Numbered from the stretch's first letter, positions 29,205-39,693 are shown. The stretch is 64,000 nt of DNA from Fluviicoccus sp. (GCF_030646115.1 NZ_JAUSMX010000002.1:186001-250000); one strand, 5' to 3'. A program made the numbers and translations. The notes: generated by a model not told the origin, from the letters alone.

Positions 29205-29226
29205 AAAAAACCCGCCGAAGCGGGTT
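29205..29226 (-). terminator. Rho-independent terminator after porin 2
   Basis: AACCCGC and GCGGGTT form a perfect 7-bp stem with a tetraloop on the minus strand, followed by a TTTTTT run. It lies about 20 bases past the porin 2 stop. Confidence 0.9.
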
Positions 29227-29246
29227 CTTTGTGACTCAGGAGCAGG

Positions 29247-30284
29247 TTAGAAGCGAACTTCGATACCGCCACCCAACAACATATTCGTTGTATCTGTGCC
29301 AGCGATATCAACCTTCACTTGAGCAAGATTGCCATAAACCTTGGTGTTTTGGGAGAAGTTGTAGTCCACGCCCACGCCGATCAAGTCAGTTTGATTTTCG
29401 GTAGCCACGCCGGTTTCTACGGTGTTGTTCAGCAACTCACCACGGAAGGTCAGCTTGTCCATTTCGTAAGATGCGCTGAAAACAAACGCGGTCTCATCAG
29501 AGTTGGCTGCATTAACAGTTTCACCTTGCTGGTACAAACCAGCAAAGACCAACTTGTCCATCTTGTAGCGGCCCACGGCACGGATCAGATCTTTACCGGC
29601 AATTTCCTTGTCCAGTGCGGCAGACAGGTACAGGTTGTCATCTTCGTAGCTGAAGGCAGCGGAAATGCCGTTGGCCAAGTCGTTACCACAACCAGGGTTA
29701 CCATTTGGCGGTACAGAACAAGGGGCTGCACTTTCACCCGGAACAAAGGTGATGTTTGCGCCGAACACATCAAGAACCTTGGGCGAAACATAGTTGATGG
29801 AGTTGTTCAGGCGTGACTGACCAGACAAGCTGACATTTGCAACAGCCGGAACACCAGCAACGGCGTTGCCGAGATTTGCCATATCCAAGACGGCATGATC
29901 ATTGAAAGCATCAACCATGTCTTCCGAAGTCTTCAACGGAGAATCAATGGCACCCAGACGGATGGTACCGAGGCTGGAGTGCTTCAGACCGATGTAGCGT
30001 TCACGACCACCCAAGTCACCACCACCAGCCATATCACCATTGATTTGCCATTCAGCCTTGTACACGGCGGTAAAGTCATCAGACAGCTTTTCATTACCTT
30101 TGACGCCAATGCGGGAGGCATTGCTGTTCACAACCCAAGCGGGTTCCAGACCCGTAGCGTCAACATCCACATAGTCAACCGACAGGTTCAGACGACCATA
30201 AACGGTCGGAGCGGCCTGTGCAGTCAGCGGCAGAAGAACAGCGGCGCCAATGGCCAGAGCAAGCAGATTACGTTTCATTCTCAA
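29247..30284 (-). CDS. General-type trimeric porin (porin 2)
   Basis: This 345-residue porin has a signal peptide (MKRNLLALAIGAAVLLPLTA preceding QA) and the first-strand motif APTVYGRLNLSVDYVDV. It ends GGGIEVRF with terminal phenylalanine. A loop near residue 190 contains two cysteines (SAAPCSVPPNGNPGCGND) that could form a disulfide, which porin 1 lacks. It has its own terminator, and a TTGACA hexamer about 120 bases upstream (30410-30405) may belong to its promoter, although the -10 is poor. The first two codons of the longest frame may not be used; ATG 30278 also fits. Confidence 0.85.
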   Translation of the reverse strand: MRMKRNLLALAIGAAVLLPLTAQAAPTVYGRLNLSVDYVDVDATGLEPAWVVNSNASRIGVKGNEKLSDDFTAVYKAEWQINGDMAGGGDLGGRERYIGLKHSSLGTIRLGAIDSPLKTSEDMVDAFNDHAVLDMANLGNAVAGVPAVANVSLSGQSRLNNSINYVSPKVLDVFGANITFVPGESAAPCSVPPNGNPGCGNDLANGISAAFSYEDDNLYLSAALDKEIAGKDLIRAVGRYKMDKLVFAGLYQQGETVNAANSDETAFVFSASYEMDKLTFRGELLNNTVETGVATENQTDLIGVGVDYNFSQNTKVYGNLAQVKVDIAGTDTTNMLLGGGIEVRF

Positions 30285-30536
30285 ATCCCCTTTCGGTTTA
30301 AAAAGTCAAAGTTCACACTGCCTGTCACATTCTGGTGCATCTCGTCGGACACATCCGGCTGCACAGGGCTATATGTGACATAATTTGTAACAACTTAGAC
30401 AGGCTGTCAACAACATTCTGCAAAACACTTGATCTTTTTTTGCTTGTTTTTGCAAAAGTCACTGATAAAAAACCCTGCCCGGTTGATGCTTTCGCACCAA
30501 ACTGATGCGACTTGTAACAAAACATTCATTTGCCCG

Positions 30537-31793
30537 TCAAGCAACTCCGAATCCGGAGAAGGGCATAAAACGAACAGAGTCACCCGGATTCAGCACCACA
30601 TCCACCGGAATACACGCCAGACCGTCGGCCCACAGACTGGACGACAACACCCCGCTGCTCTGATTGACATGTTTTTCCAGCACCAAACCCTGCTCCGTCT
30701 CCACCAGCCTTACACGCAAATACTCCACGCGCTTCAAGGGCTTGGCCACGCTGAACGAGATCGGAACCGGATAACCGGCGGGTTCATTGCGGAAACGCTG
30801 GCCTTGCCGGGCCAGCAGGAACTGCCTGCCGAGTATTAAAAATGTAATCCACACCGACTGCGGGTTTCCCGGAAAGCCGATAAAGGCCGTTTCGCCAATA
30901 CGTCCAAACGCCAGAGGCTTGCCAGGCTTGATCGCAATCTTCCAGAAATCCAGTTTCCCCAACTGTTCCACCGCTGTTTTGACGTGGTCCTCCTCCCCGA
31001 CCGATACCCCGCCGCTGCTGATAACCACATCGGCCAGCTTCCGGGCCTTGTCTAGGGCAGCCAAGGTATCTGGCAAGTTGTCGGCAACGACGCCCAAGTC
31101 AATCGATTCGCAATCCAGCCTTGTCAGCAGCGCCTGCAACAGATAGCGGTTGCTGTTGTAAATCTGCCCGCCATGTTGAAGCGGCGAACCCGGTTCAACC
31201 AGCTCATCGCCGGTGCTGAGCACAGCCACTTTCAGGCGTCGGTAAACGGGCGCTTCGGCCAATCCCAACGACGCCAGCATGCCGATCGCTGCCGGACCCA
31301 AGCGCTCTCCCTGTTGCAGAATCCGGGTTCCGGTGCGGATATCCTGCCCGATGAGGCGGATATTCTCGCCCGCCTTGAACGCCTGCCGGATCTGCACCGA
31401 ATCCGGCGTTGCCTGACAGCAGTTTTCCTGCATCACGACCGCATTGACCCCTTCAGGAATCACGGCGCCGGTAAATATCCGGGCAGCGGTGCCGGGCCTC
31501 AACGGCTCGGGATTTACACCAGCCGGAATACGCTGACTGATCGCCAGCGTCAAGGGAATACTGCCCAAGCTGTCGGTGTGGACAGCATAACCGTCCATGG
31601 CGCTGTTGTCCCGGGGCGGCACATCCACCGGCGCCAGGATATCAACCGCCAGCACCCGGTTCAGGGCCTGCACCAAAGAAACCCTTTCAATTTCAGGCGT
31701 CCTGGCCTGACCAGCTTGCCGCAAACGCTCAATGGCCGCGTTGACCGGCATCAAGCCGGTGGAAGTGATGCTGTAGCAACCGCAGTCATTCAT
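30537..31793 (-). CDS. moeA: MoeA, molybdopterin molybdenumtransferase
   Basis: MoeA inserts molybdate into adenylylated molybdopterin. The 418-residue protein shows the domain signature VPPRDNSAMDGYAVH, the GEDH-like motif in SSGGVSVGEEDHVKTAVEQL and the PGKPLAFG block. It is the last gene of a leftward moaA-moaB-moeA run, separated from moaB by three bases. The C-terminal domain IV beta-barrel is present. Length is close to E. coli MoeA (411). Confidence 0.93.
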   Translation of the reverse strand: MNDCGCYSITSTGLMPVNAAIERLRQAGQARTPEIERVSLVQALNRVLAVDILAPVDVPPRDNSAMDGYAVHTDSLGSIPLTLAISQRIPAGVNPEPLRPGTAARIFTGAVIPEGVNAVVMQENCCQATPDSVQIRQAFKAGENIRLIGQDIRTGTRILQQGERLGPAAIGMLASLGLAEAPVYRRLKVAVLSTGDELVEPGSPLQHGGQIYNSNRYLLQALLTRLDCESIDLGVVADNLPDTLAALDKARKLADVVISSGGVSVGEEDHVKTAVEQLGKLDFWKIAIKPGKPLAFGRIGETAFIGFPGNPQSVWITFLILGRQFLLARQGQRFRNEPAGYPVPISFSVAKPLKRVEYLRVRLVETEQGLVLEKHVNQSSGVLSSSLWADGLACIPVDVVLNPGDSVRFMPFSGFGVA

Positions 31794-31796
31794 GGC

Positions 31797-32339
31797 TTAT
31801 CCCCGGGGTTCGCAATAGGCGGCCTGTTTCAGGTGCGGCACAAAATTGCAGGGGCGGTTGCGGTTATCCAACTGTTGCAACAAGATGTTCTGCCAGGCGG
31901 TGCGGCAGGCATTGGTGGAGCCGGGCAGGCAAAAGACGACGGTATTGTTAGCCATGCCCGCCACCGCACGCGATTGCAGGGTGCTGGTGCCGATTTCCTG
32001 CAATGAGAAATGACGGAACAACTCACCAAAGCCTTCCACATTCTTGTCAAAAAGCACCGTGACCGCTTCCGGGGTGCTGTCGCGTCCGGAGAAGCCGGTG
32101 CCACCGGTAATGATGACGGCCTGCGTCAGCGGATCGGCAATCCAGGCAGAGAGCACGGCGCGGATCTGGTAAATGTCGTCCTTGACAATTCGTCGATCAG
32201 CAAGCAAATGACCGGCCTCGGTCAACGCATCGACCAGGAATTGCCCGGAGGTGTCGGTTTCCAGTGAACGGGTGTCGGAGACAGTGAGGATGGCGATTTG
32301 CAGGGGAATGAACGGTTTGTCGGCTTTGGAATGGCTCAT
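31797..32339 (-). CDS. moaB: MoaB, molybdopterin adenylyltransferase-type protein
   Basis: This 180-residue MogA/MoaB-family protein contains IAILTVSDTRSLETDTSGQF, the substrate loop IITGGTGFSGRDSTPEAV, and VVFCLPGSTNACRTAW. Members bind molybdopterin and some adenylylate it. In E. coli moaB length and sequence differ from MogA; this protein matches MoaB best. It sits between moaA and moeA and is very likely co-transcribed with both. Confidence 0.92.
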   Translation of the reverse strand: MSHSKADKPFIPLQIAILTVSDTRSLETDTSGQFLVDALTEAGHLLADRRIVKDDIYQIRAVLSAWIADPLTQAVIITGGTGFSGRDSTPEAVTVLFDKNVEGFGELFRHFSLQEIGTSTLQSRAVAGMANNTVVFCLPGSTNACRTAWQNILLQQLDNRNRPCNFVPHLKQAAYCEPRG

Positions 32340-32378
32340 GGAATGCTCTCTGGATGTTGCTAAGGTATTGTCAGGAAA

Positions 32379-33371
32379 CTACCCGCCCGTCATGTTCATG
32401 AATCGGACAATCTGCGGCTCTTCCTCAAGATTGAAATAATGGCGCTCGGGTTTCAAGGGCAAGGCGGCCACAATCGCGTCGCGCACGGCGACATCGTCAT
32501 CCGGGTTGGCGCGCAATACCTGTTTCAGGTCCACCGAGTGTTCATTGCCCAAACAGAGCAGCAAGCGCCCTTCCACGGTCACACGCACCCGGTTGCAACT
32601 GCCGCAAAAGTTGTGGCTGTGGGGGGAAATGAAACCCAGGCGGCTGCCGGAATCACCCATGCGCCAATAACGCGAAGGCCCGCCGGTCTGGTCTGTCGCC
32701 GGTAGCAGCGGATAACGCTGGGCAATCCGCTGGCGGATTTCTTCACTGCTGATGTAGGTATTGGCGCGGTCATGCTCGCTGATATTGCCCAGCGGCATTT
32801 CCTCTATAAAGGAAAGATCGAGAAGGCGTTGGCGGGCGTAATCCACCAACGGCAAAATTTCGTCGTCATTGCGACCGCGCAGGATAACGGCATTGAGCTT
32901 GGTGCGCTGGAAACCGGCGGCATTGGCGGCATCTATTCCCGCCAGAACCTCATCAAGATTGCCGGTGCGGGTGATGGCGCGGAACTTGTCGGCCTTGAGG
33001 CTGTCGAGACTGATATTGATACGGTTGAGACCGGCATTACGCAGGGGTTGCGCCAGCCTGGCCAATTGGGAACCGTTGGTGGTGAGCGTGAGTTCGCGCA
33101 GACCAGGCAAGGCCGCCAGTTTTTCAACCAGCAACAGGATATTGGGGCGAATCAGCGGCTCACCGCCGGTGAGGCGCAGCTTGGTGACGCCCATGTCGAC
33201 GAAGGCCTTGCCGACGCGGTAGATTTCTTCCAGGCTGAGCACCTGCTGTCGCGGCAGGAACTGCATGTCTTCACTCATGCAGTAGACACAACGGAAATCA
33301 CAGCGGTCTGTCACGGACAAACGTACGTAAGTGATTTCGCGTCCAAAGCCGTCAACGAGGCGGGTGGTCAT
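32379..33371 (-). CDS. moaA: MoaA, GTP 3',8-cyclase
   Basis: MoaA is the radical SAM enzyme that starts molybdenum-cofactor synthesis from GTP. The N-terminal cluster motif is CDFRCVYC and the C-terminal cluster motif is [10 protein letters not shown], followed by LLCLG. The protein ends in Gly-Gly (MNMTGG), the conserved tail needed for activity. ATG 33371 is chosen over a 35-residue longer frame because family members begin just before the DxxGR-type block ([20 protein letters not shown]). It is 330 residues, a normal length. Confidence 0.94.
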   Translation of the reverse strand: MTTRLVDGFGREITYVRLSVTDRCDFRCVYCMSEDMQFLPRQQVLSLEEIYRVGKAFVDMGVTKLRLTGGEPLIRPNILLLVEKLAALPGLRELTLTTNGSQLARLAQPLRNAGLNRINISLDSLKADKFRAITRTGNLDEVLAGIDAANAAGFQRTKLNAVILRGRNDDEILPLVDYARQRLLDLSFIEEMPLGNISEHDRANTYISSEEIRQRIAQRYPLLPATDQTGGPSRYWRMGDSGSRLGFISPHSHNFCGSCNRVRVTVEGRLLLCLGNEHSVDLKQVLRANPDDDVAVRDAIVAALPLKPERHYFNLEEEPQIVRFMNMTGG

Positions 33372-33430
33372 GACCGGTGATTCCGAATAGCCTGCATGCA
33401 TTATAGCCCCGGCTATGGCGTCGCCGGGTA

Positions 33431-34234
33431 CTAGCCGATTGGCGGGTTTCCCTCCCGTCGTTTGGCCTCCTGCCACAAACTCTCCATTTCCCCCAGATTA
33501 CTGCCTTCCAGGGTTTTGCCCTGCTGCTGCAACCGTTCTTCTATATGGTTGAAACGGCGTACAAATTTCTGGTTGGTCAGCTTCAGGGCCTGTTCACTGT
33601 CCACATTCAGGTGCCGGGCCAGGTTGACGGCGCAAAACAGCAGGTCGCCGACCTCTTCCGCCACTTTCTCCGGAGATTCCTGCAGGGCTTGGTCAATTTC
33701 ACCCAGTTCTTCCTGCATTTTTTCCAGCACCGCGCGCGGGTTGTTCCAGTCGAATCCGACTTTGGAAGCCTGCTTCTGCAACTTTTCCGCACGGGCCAAG
33801 GCCGGCAATCCGGAAGACACCTGCTCCATGAACCACTGCCCCTGCCCTTTCCCCGCTTTTTCTTCGGCCTTGATAAGTTCCCATTGGGAACTTACCTCTT
33901 CAGGAGTCAGGCCGGTCTGATCGGCAAACACATGGGGATGCCGTCGGACCAGCTTGGCGCTGATGCCTTGTACTACGTCGGAGAAATCGAAGAGGCCTTG
34001 TTCGCGCCCGATCTGCGCCTGGAAAACCACCTGTAGCAACAGGTCGCCCAACTCTTCACACAAATGAGTGTAGTCGCGGGCGGCAATAGCTTCAGTGACC
34101 TCATGTGCCTCTTCAATAACATATTTGGCCAATGTCTCAAAGCTTTGTTTGCGATCCCAGCTGCAACCGTTCTCGCTGCGCAGGGTGGCCATGATGTCCA
34201 GCAACGCCGGCAAATCGTAACGGGGTTCGGTCAT
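33431..34234 (-). CDS. mazG: MazG, nucleoside triphosphate pyrophosphohydrolase
   Basis: MazG hydrolyses nucleoside triphosphates to monophosphates and in E. coli lowers ppGpp during starvation. The 267-residue protein has two MazG repeats; the first carries the metal-binding [10 protein letters not shown] and [11 protein letters not shown], and the second has [10 protein letters not shown] and [12 protein letters not shown]. It is three bases downstream of relA, a pairing conserved in many gammaproteobacteria that fits its link to the stringent response. Confidence 0.94.
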   Translation of the reverse strand: MTEPRYDLPALLDIMATLRSENGCSWDRKQSFETLAKYVIEEAHEVTEAIAARDYTHLCEELGDLLLQVVFQAQIGREQGLFDFSDVVQGISAKLVRRHPHVFADQTGLTPEEVSSQWELIKAEEKAGKGQGQWFMEQVSSGLPALARAEKLQKQASKVGFDWNNPRAVLEKMQEELGEIDQALQESPEKVAEEVGDLLFCAVNLARHLNVDSEQALKLTNQKFVRRFNHIEERLQQQGKTLEGSNLGEMESLWQEAKRREGNPPIG

Positions 34235-34237
34235 GGC

Positions 34238-36505
34238 TCAAGTCCTGGGCAGGCTGGTGGAAACGCGGCGGGCGGCAATGACATTGGGCTGTTGCTCAAT
34301 GCGCGCCAGTAAACGGCCCAACTGCCCCAGGCTTTCCACCTCGACAATAATGTCCATGGTGGCGATGCCGTCCTGCTTGTTGGACTCGGTATGCACACTG
34401 GTGACATTGACATGCTCGTTGGCCAGCACCGAGGTAATGTCACGCAGCAAGCCGGTGCGGTCCCAGGCCTGAACCTGGATACTGACCGGCTGCACCGTAC
34501 CGACGGTCTGCTGCCAACTGACTTCAATGATGCGGTCGGGTTCCTCTTCCTGCAATTTCAACAACTCGCTGCACGCGCAGGCATGCACGCTGATGCCCCG
34601 GTTATGCGTGATATAACCTACAACCGGCTCTCCCGGTATGGGCCGGCAACAGCCGGCGACATGCGTCAGCACATTGTCCATGCCCTCGACTACCACCCCG
34701 CTGCGCAAGGCTTTACGGCCTTTGTTCAGCTGGATGGCGGGCGGCTCGGCGGCCGGGTCCTGCGGCAGGCTCTCGGCAATCATCCCCACCACTTGCGAGG
34801 CGCGGATATCCCCGGCGCCGACACCGGCCAGCACATCGTCGGAAGTCTTGACGTTCAACTTGGGTGCGTAATCGGCCAGATTGACATGTTTCAAGGTCAA
34901 GGCCATACGGGCCAGATCTTTTTCCAGATACTCGCGGCCGATGCGGATATTGTTTTCCCGATCCTGGAGCTTGAACCACTGGCGAACCTTGGCCTGGGCG
35001 CGGGTGGTGCCCAGATAGCCCAGATTACCGGAGAGCCAGTCCCGGCTGGGGGTGCCGCCTTTCTGGGTGAGAATTTCCACCTGATCGCCGGTTTGCAGCC
35101 GGGTGTTCATGGGGACAATGCGGCCATTGACCTTGGCGCCCCGGCAAGAATGGCCCAGCTGGGTATGGATGGTGTAGGCGAAGTCCAGCGGCGTGGCTCC
35201 GGTCTCCATGTCAATGACATGTCCGTCGCGGGTAAAGACATAGACCCGTTCATGCTTGATGGATTGACGGATCTGGTCAGCGAGCACATCAATCTGGCCC
35301 TCCCCCATGTCCTCCTGCCATTCCAGCACCTGGCGCAGCCAGGCGATCTTGCTTTCGTAGCCGGCGTCCTTGTTGCTGCCGCCCTTGCTGCCCTCCTTAT
35401 ATACCCAATGCGCGCAGACGCCGAGCTCTGCTTCTTCGTGCATGTTGGTGGTGCGGATCTGCACTTCCAGCGCCTTGCCATCCGGACCAATGACGGCTGT
35501 ATGAAGTGAGCGATAGCCGTTTTCCTTGGGCGTGGCAATGTAATCGTCGAATTCCTTGGGGATGTGTTTCCACAACGAATGGACAATGCCGAGCACGGCG
35601 TAACAGTCGCGTACTTGCGGCACCATGATGCGCACGGCGCGAATGTCATAGAGTTCGTGGAAGCTCAGTTTTTTGCGCTGCATCTTCCGCCAGATGGAGT
35701 AAATATGCTTGGCGCGACCGCTGATTTCCGCGTGAATATCCGCCTTGAGCAGGGCGTCCTTCAGCTCGCGGATGACGCTCTGGATATAAACATCCCTTTG
35801 CAGGCGTTTTTCATCCAGCAAACGGGCAATATGTTTGTAGGCTTCCGGTTCAAGGTAACGGAAGGACAAGTCTTCCAGTTCCCACTTGATCTGGCCGATG
35901 CCCAAGCGGTGCGCCAAGGGGGCGTAGATGTCGAAAATTTCACGGGCAACCCGTTGCTTCCGCTCTTCGGAAGCCTCTTTCAGTTCGCGGATGGCGAAGG
36001 TTCGTTCAGCAAGCTTGATCAGCGCCACCCGCACATCGTCAATCATGGCCACCAGCATCTTGCGCATGTTGTCGAGCTGCAACTGGCTTTGCGAGAACTT
36101 GCTGTTGACGGAATCGGGATTGATGATCTGGCTGATGGTGGCCATGCGCAGCACGCCTTCAATCAGCAAGGCGATATCCACCCCGAATTCCTTGCGCACA
36201 ATCTCCAGCGTAGTCTTGCCTTCCCGCACCGCCCGGTAGAGCACGGCGGCCATGACCGACTCCTGGTCCAGTTTCAGGTCGGCCAGGATGTCCGCCATGG
36301 CCAGACCGGTCAGGAAGCTGTTGGTGCGCGTACTCCACGGGTGTTCCTTGGCGTAGCTCTCATCCGCCTCACGCGCAAAAAGGCAGGCGCGCCGCAACAA
36401 TGCCGGATCGTGCAATTCCACCTGGGCGCCAATGCGGTCAATCCAGGCGTCGAGGTTGACCTCGCCGTCCGCCTGCAACGGATAATCTTCGCGAACCTTG
36501 ACCAT
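34238..36505 (-). CDS. relA: RelA, (p)ppGpp synthetase
   Basis: RelA makes (p)ppGpp on ribosomes stalled by uncharged tRNA. The 755-residue protein has an N-terminal pseudo-hydrolase domain where the catalytic HD pair is replaced (AAVLYRAVREG), a synthetase domain (YDIRAVRIMVPQVRDCYAVL and PKENGYRSLHT), a TGS domain, a cysteine-containing zinc-finger-like region (GCCRPIPGE) and a C-terminal ACT domain. Loss of HD marks it as RelA rather than the bifunctional SpoT. It is between rlmD and mazG. Confidence 0.95.
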   Translation of the reverse strand: MVKVREDYPLQADGEVNLDAWIDRIGAQVELHDPALLRRACLFAREADESYAKEHPWSTRTNSFLTGLAMADILADLKLDQESVMAAVLYRAVREGKTTLEIVRKEFGVDIALLIEGVLRMATISQIINPDSVNSKFSQSQLQLDNMRKMLVAMIDDVRVALIKLAERTFAIRELKEASEERKQRVAREIFDIYAPLAHRLGIGQIKWELEDLSFRYLEPEAYKHIARLLDEKRLQRDVYIQSVIRELKDALLKADIHAEISGRAKHIYSIWRKMQRKKLSFHELYDIRAVRIMVPQVRDCYAVLGIVHSLWKHIPKEFDDYIATPKENGYRSLHTAVIGPDGKALEVQIRTTNMHEEAELGVCAHWVYKEGSKGGSNKDAGYESKIAWLRQVLEWQEDMGEGQIDVLADQIRQSIKHERVYVFTRDGHVIDMETGATPLDFAYTIHTQLGHSCRGAKVNGRIVPMNTRLQTGDQVEILTQKGGTPSRDWLSGNLGYLGTTRAQAKVRQWFKLQDRENNIRIGREYLEKDLARMALTLKHVNLADYAPKLNVKTSDDVLAGVGAGDIRASQVVGMIAESLPQDPAAEPPAIQLNKGRKALRSGVVVEGMDNVLTHVAGCCRPIPGEPVVGYITHNRGISVHACACSELLKLQEEEPDRIIEVSWQQTVGTVQPVSIQVQAWDRTGLLRDITSVLANEHVNVTSVHTESNKQDGIATMDIIVEVESLGQLGRLLARIEQQPNVIAARRVSTSLPRT

Positions 36506-36508
36506 CGT

Positions 36509-37846
36509 TCAACCTTTTTCGAACAAGGCAATCGACTCGACATGGGCGGTATGGGTGAACATATCCATCACACCCGCTTTTTTCAGCGTATAGCCCGCCT
36601 TGGCCAGCTCTCCGGCATCCCGCGCCAAAGTCGCGGGACTACAGGAAACATAAACAATGCGCTTCGCCCCGAAACGAGGCAAATACTGTACCACTTCCAA
36701 AGCGCCCGAACGCGGCGGGTCAATCAGCAGCGCGTCAAAGCCCTCCTTCGCCCACGGCTGGCCGGAAAAATCAGCCGTCAGATCCTGGGCATAAAAATCC
36801 ACATTGCTGAGATTGTTGTGCCGGGCGTTCTCATAACCGCGTTCGGTCATGGCGGCATCCCCTTCTACACCCACCACATGACCGGCGCGTGTCGCCAGCG
36901 GCAGGGTGAAGTTTCCCAGCCCGCAAAACAGGTCCAGCACCCGCTCGTGAGGTTGCGGATTGAGCATTTCAATGGCGAGCTTGACCATTTGCCGGTTGAT
37001 AGCGGCATTGACCTGGGTGAAATCCAGCGGATGGAAGCGCATGGTCAGGTTGAAGTCCGGCAAGGCATAGGTGAGGCGGTCTTCACCATCCAGAGGCCAG
37101 ACGCGATGAACGGTCGTGTAGTTACCCGGTTGCAGGTAACACTTCCAGTCCAGGTCACGGCAGAACGCCACCAGTTTCTCCTGATCGGAAGCTGACAGGG
37201 GTTCCATGTGGCGGAAAACCAGCGCCACGCTCTCATCACCGGCGGCAAACTCGATTTGCGGCAGGGTATCCTTGGCGTCCATGCCGCCAATCAGTTCACG
37301 CAGCGCCATGATCCGGCTGCCAATGCGTTGATCCAGCACCGCACAGGAGGACAACTCCGCCAGAAACGGCGACCCTTTTTCACGGAATCCGACGAACAGG
37401 CTGTCCTTCTTGACCACGAACTTGACACCCAGGCGCGCCTTGCGGCGGTAATCCTGGGTGTTGTGCACCATGGGCGGCAGCCACTCTTTGGGCTGCAGGT
37501 TGCCGAAATGTCGGAACTGCTCTTCCAGCACCTTTTGCTTGAACGCGATCTGGGCGGATGGCGCCATGTGCTGCAATTCACAGCCGCCGCAGATACCAAA
37601 ATGCGGGCAAGGCGGCTGTGCGCGCTCCGGGGAGGCCTCCAGCACTTCAACCGTATCGGCCTCGTTGAATTTGCCGCGAATCAGCGTGGTGCGGGCCGTG
37701 ACGGTTTCACCGGCCAGCGCACCGCGCACAAAGACGGTCTTGCCGTCGTGGTGGGCAATGCCCCGGCCTTCATGGCTGAGACGGGTAATGGTCAGGGTGT
37801 CCGGGGCCTGGTCTTTCAGACGCTGGCGTTGTTTCTTTTTCATCAA
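36509..37846 (-). CDS. rlmD: RlmD (RumA), 23S rRNA m5U1939 methyltransferase
   Basis: RlmD methylates uridine 1939 of 23S rRNA. It has an N-terminal TRAM domain, an iron-sulfur cluster motif (CPHFGICGGCELQH plus a later cysteine), a Rossmann core (VLDLFCGLGNFTLPLA) and the catalytic cysteine in YVSCSPATLARDAGEL. The 445 residues match the family. The start overlaps the stop of the exonuclease gene by four bases (ATGA), and relA follows after three bases, giving the rlmD-relA-mazG order of Pseudomonas-like genomes. Confidence 0.94.
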   Translation of the reverse strand: MMKKKQRQRLKDQAPDTLTITRLSHEGRGIAHHDGKTVFVRGALAGETVTARTTLIRGKFNEADTVEVLEASPERAQPPCPHFGICGGCELQHMAPSAQIAFKQKVLEEQFRHFGNLQPKEWLPPMVHNTQDYRRKARLGVKFVVKKDSLFVGFREKGSPFLAELSSCAVLDQRIGSRIMALRELIGGMDAKDTLPQIEFAAGDESVALVFRHMEPLSASDQEKLVAFCRDLDWKCYLQPGNYTTVHRVWPLDGEDRLTYALPDFNLTMRFHPLDFTQVNAAINRQMVKLAIEMLNPQPHERVLDLFCGLGNFTLPLATRAGHVVGVEGDAAMTERGYENARHNNLSNVDFYAQDLTADFSGQPWAKEGFDALLIDPPRSGALEVVQYLPRFGAKRIVYVSCSPATLARDAGELAKAGYTLKKAGVMDMFTHTAHVESIALFEKG

Positions 37847-38646
37847 TCAACAGTCTCTTGAGCTGCATTCCATGCACTGAGGAATTCCTGCAAATGGGGT
37901 TTCGGGCTGTTTTCCAGCAACTCCCGCACCCGTTCAACTTCGCGGTCATGGTCGGGGCGGAACATCTCGCCGCGCAGCAACTGGAAGCGCAGATACACCA
38001 GCCAGGTGTTCAGCACATCGGTTTCACAGTAATGGCGGATGCCGGCCAGATTACCTGCGAGGTACTGCTCATAAACCTGGCTGCCGTCCATGCCCATTTT
38101 GCCGGGGAAGCCGAGGAAAGAGGCAATCTGGTCCAGCGGCTGGGCCGCCCGCGCCTGATACATGGACAGTACGTCCATCAAGTCAACGTGCCGCAAGTGG
38201 AAGCGGTTGATGTAGTTGTTGTAGCGGAAATCCTTGTAGTGCTCGCCCATTTCCCAGTACATGGGGGCGCTGATCTGATGCAACATGGCGCGGTAATGCA
38301 GCACCGGCAGATCAAAGCCGCTGCCGTTCCAGGACACCAGCGTCAGATCATATTTGTCGATGGCGGTAAAGAAGCGGCGGATGATATCGGCTTCATTGCC
38401 GTCTTCCTCGCCCAGCGACCAGGCGCGCACGGTGTCACCCAGCCGCAGCACCACCGAAATGCAGACAATGCGATGCAAGTGATGCCTGAAAAAGTCAGAG
38501 CCACCGGTTTCCTGGCGGCGGATATTTTTCAGGGCTTCAAAAGCCTCGGCATCGTCCAGGTTTTCCAGACCGTACTGGCGCTTGGCGCGCGAAATGTCCG
38601 GGATGGTCTCGATATCGAAAACCAGTGTTCCTTTTTCTCTGGGCAT
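37843..38646 (-). CDS. 3'-5' exonuclease (PolB-like, predicted)
   Basis: This 267-residue protein has the DEDDy-type exonuclease plan: LVFDIETIPD with the first Asp-Glu pair, LVSWNGSGFDLPVL with the second acid, and IRHYCETDVLNTWLVYLRF with the last Tyr and Asp. It belongs to the predicted 3'-5' exonuclease family related to the PolB proofreading domain, found as a free-standing protein in proteobacteria. Its cellular role is undefined. It is translationally coupled to rlmD and lies 80 bases from cysM. Confidence 0.85.
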   Translation of the reverse strand: MPREKGTLVFDIETIPDISRAKRQYGLENLDDAEAFEALKNIRRQETGGSDFFRHHLHRIVCISVVLRLGDTVRAWSLGEEDGNEADIIRRFFTAIDKYDLTLVSWNGSGFDLPVLHYRAMLHQISAPMYWEMGEHYKDFRYNNYINRFHLRHVDLMDVLSMYQARAAQPLDQIASFLGFPGKMGMDGSQVYEQYLAGNLAGIRHYCETDVLNTWLVYLRFQLLRGEMFRPDHDREVERVRELLENSPKPHLQEFLSAWNAAQETVD

Positions 38647-38726
38647 ACCGCACTTCCTGATTGATGGCGAGATTTCGCCGGCTGCCGGGTATCGGGCGAA
38701 TCATTTCACCCCGAAATACATCGTTC

Positions 38727-39620
38727 TTATTCAGCGGAAAACAGGCCGGTGGAGAGGTAGCGGTCGCCCCGGTCGCAAACAATGGCGACCATGACGGCAT
38801 CCTTGACCTGTTCGGCCAGTTGCAACATGGCCCACACCGCCCCGCCGGAGGATACCCCGGCGCAGATGCCCTCTTCCCGCGCCAGACGGCGCATGGTGTC
38901 TTCCGCTGCTTTCTGCGGAATATCCATGATCCGGTCCACCCGTTCCCTTTCAAAAATAGTCGGCAAATACGCTTCCGGCCAGCGGCGGATACCGGCAATT
39001 TGTGCACCGTCACCCGGTTGCAGGCCGACAATCTGTATGGAAGGATTTTGTTCTTTCAAATAGCGCGAAACTCCCATGATGGTGCCGGTGGTGCCCATGG
39101 AGCTGATGAAGTGAGTTACCGCTCCATCCGTATCCCGCCAGATTTCCGGGCCGGTGCTTTCGTAGTGGGCCAGCGGATTATCAGGGTTGCCGAACTGGTT
39201 CAGCACCAGCCCTTTGCCTTCTGTCTCCATGCGCAGCGCCAAATCGCGGGCGCCTTCCATGCCGGTGGACTGCGGCACTTCAATCAGGGTGGCGCCATAG
39301 GCGGCCATGGCGTCCTTGCGCTCCCGGCTCATGTGATCCGGCATGATCAGGATCATTCGGTAGCCTTTCATGGCCGCTACCATGGCCAGGGCAATACCGG
39401 TATTGCCGCTGGTCGCTTCAATCAGTGTATCGCCAGGGCGAATACGCCCGGACTCCTCAGCGCGCCGGATCATGTTCAGCGCCGGCCGGTCCTTGACCGA
39501 ACCAGCGGGGTTGTTGCCTTCCAGCTTCACCAGCAGAGTATTGCCAGTATGCACTCCCAGCCGTTGCAATCGCACCAGTGGCGTATTGCCGACACATAGT
39601 TCTGGGGTCAGGTATGACAT
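38727..39620 (-). CDS. cysM: CysM, cysteine synthase B
   Basis: CysM is a PLP enzyme that makes cysteine from O-acetylserine and sulfide or thiosulfate. The lysine that binds PLP lies in NNPAGSVKDRPALNMI and the phosphate-binding loop is SSMGTTGTIMGVSR; SGNTGIALA binds substrate. At 297 residues it is CysM-length. It is the first gene of the leftward run leading to moeA and divergent from the barA-like kinase. Sulfur assimilation also appears in cysDN at 46-48 kb. Confidence 0.94.
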   Translation of the reverse strand: MSYLTPELCVGNTPLVRLQRLGVHTGNTLLVKLEGNNPAGSVKDRPALNMIRRAEESGRIRPGDTLIEATSGNTGIALAMVAAMKGYRMILIMPDHMSRERKDAMAAYGATLIEVPQSTGMEGARDLALRMETEGKGLVLNQFGNPDNPLAHYESTGPEIWRDTDGAVTHFISSMGTTGTIMGVSRYLKEQNPSIQIVGLQPGDGAQIAGIRRWPEAYLPTIFERERVDRIMDIPQKAAEDTMRRLAREEGICAGVSSGGAVWAMLQLAEQVKDAVMVAIVCDRGDRYLSTGLFSAE

Positions 39621-39693
39621 GGCGGGAGCCTCCGGGATTCTGGGGCGCGATTGTAAAGAAAAAGTGCTGTCAGGGACATGCTCTTTCGTTAAA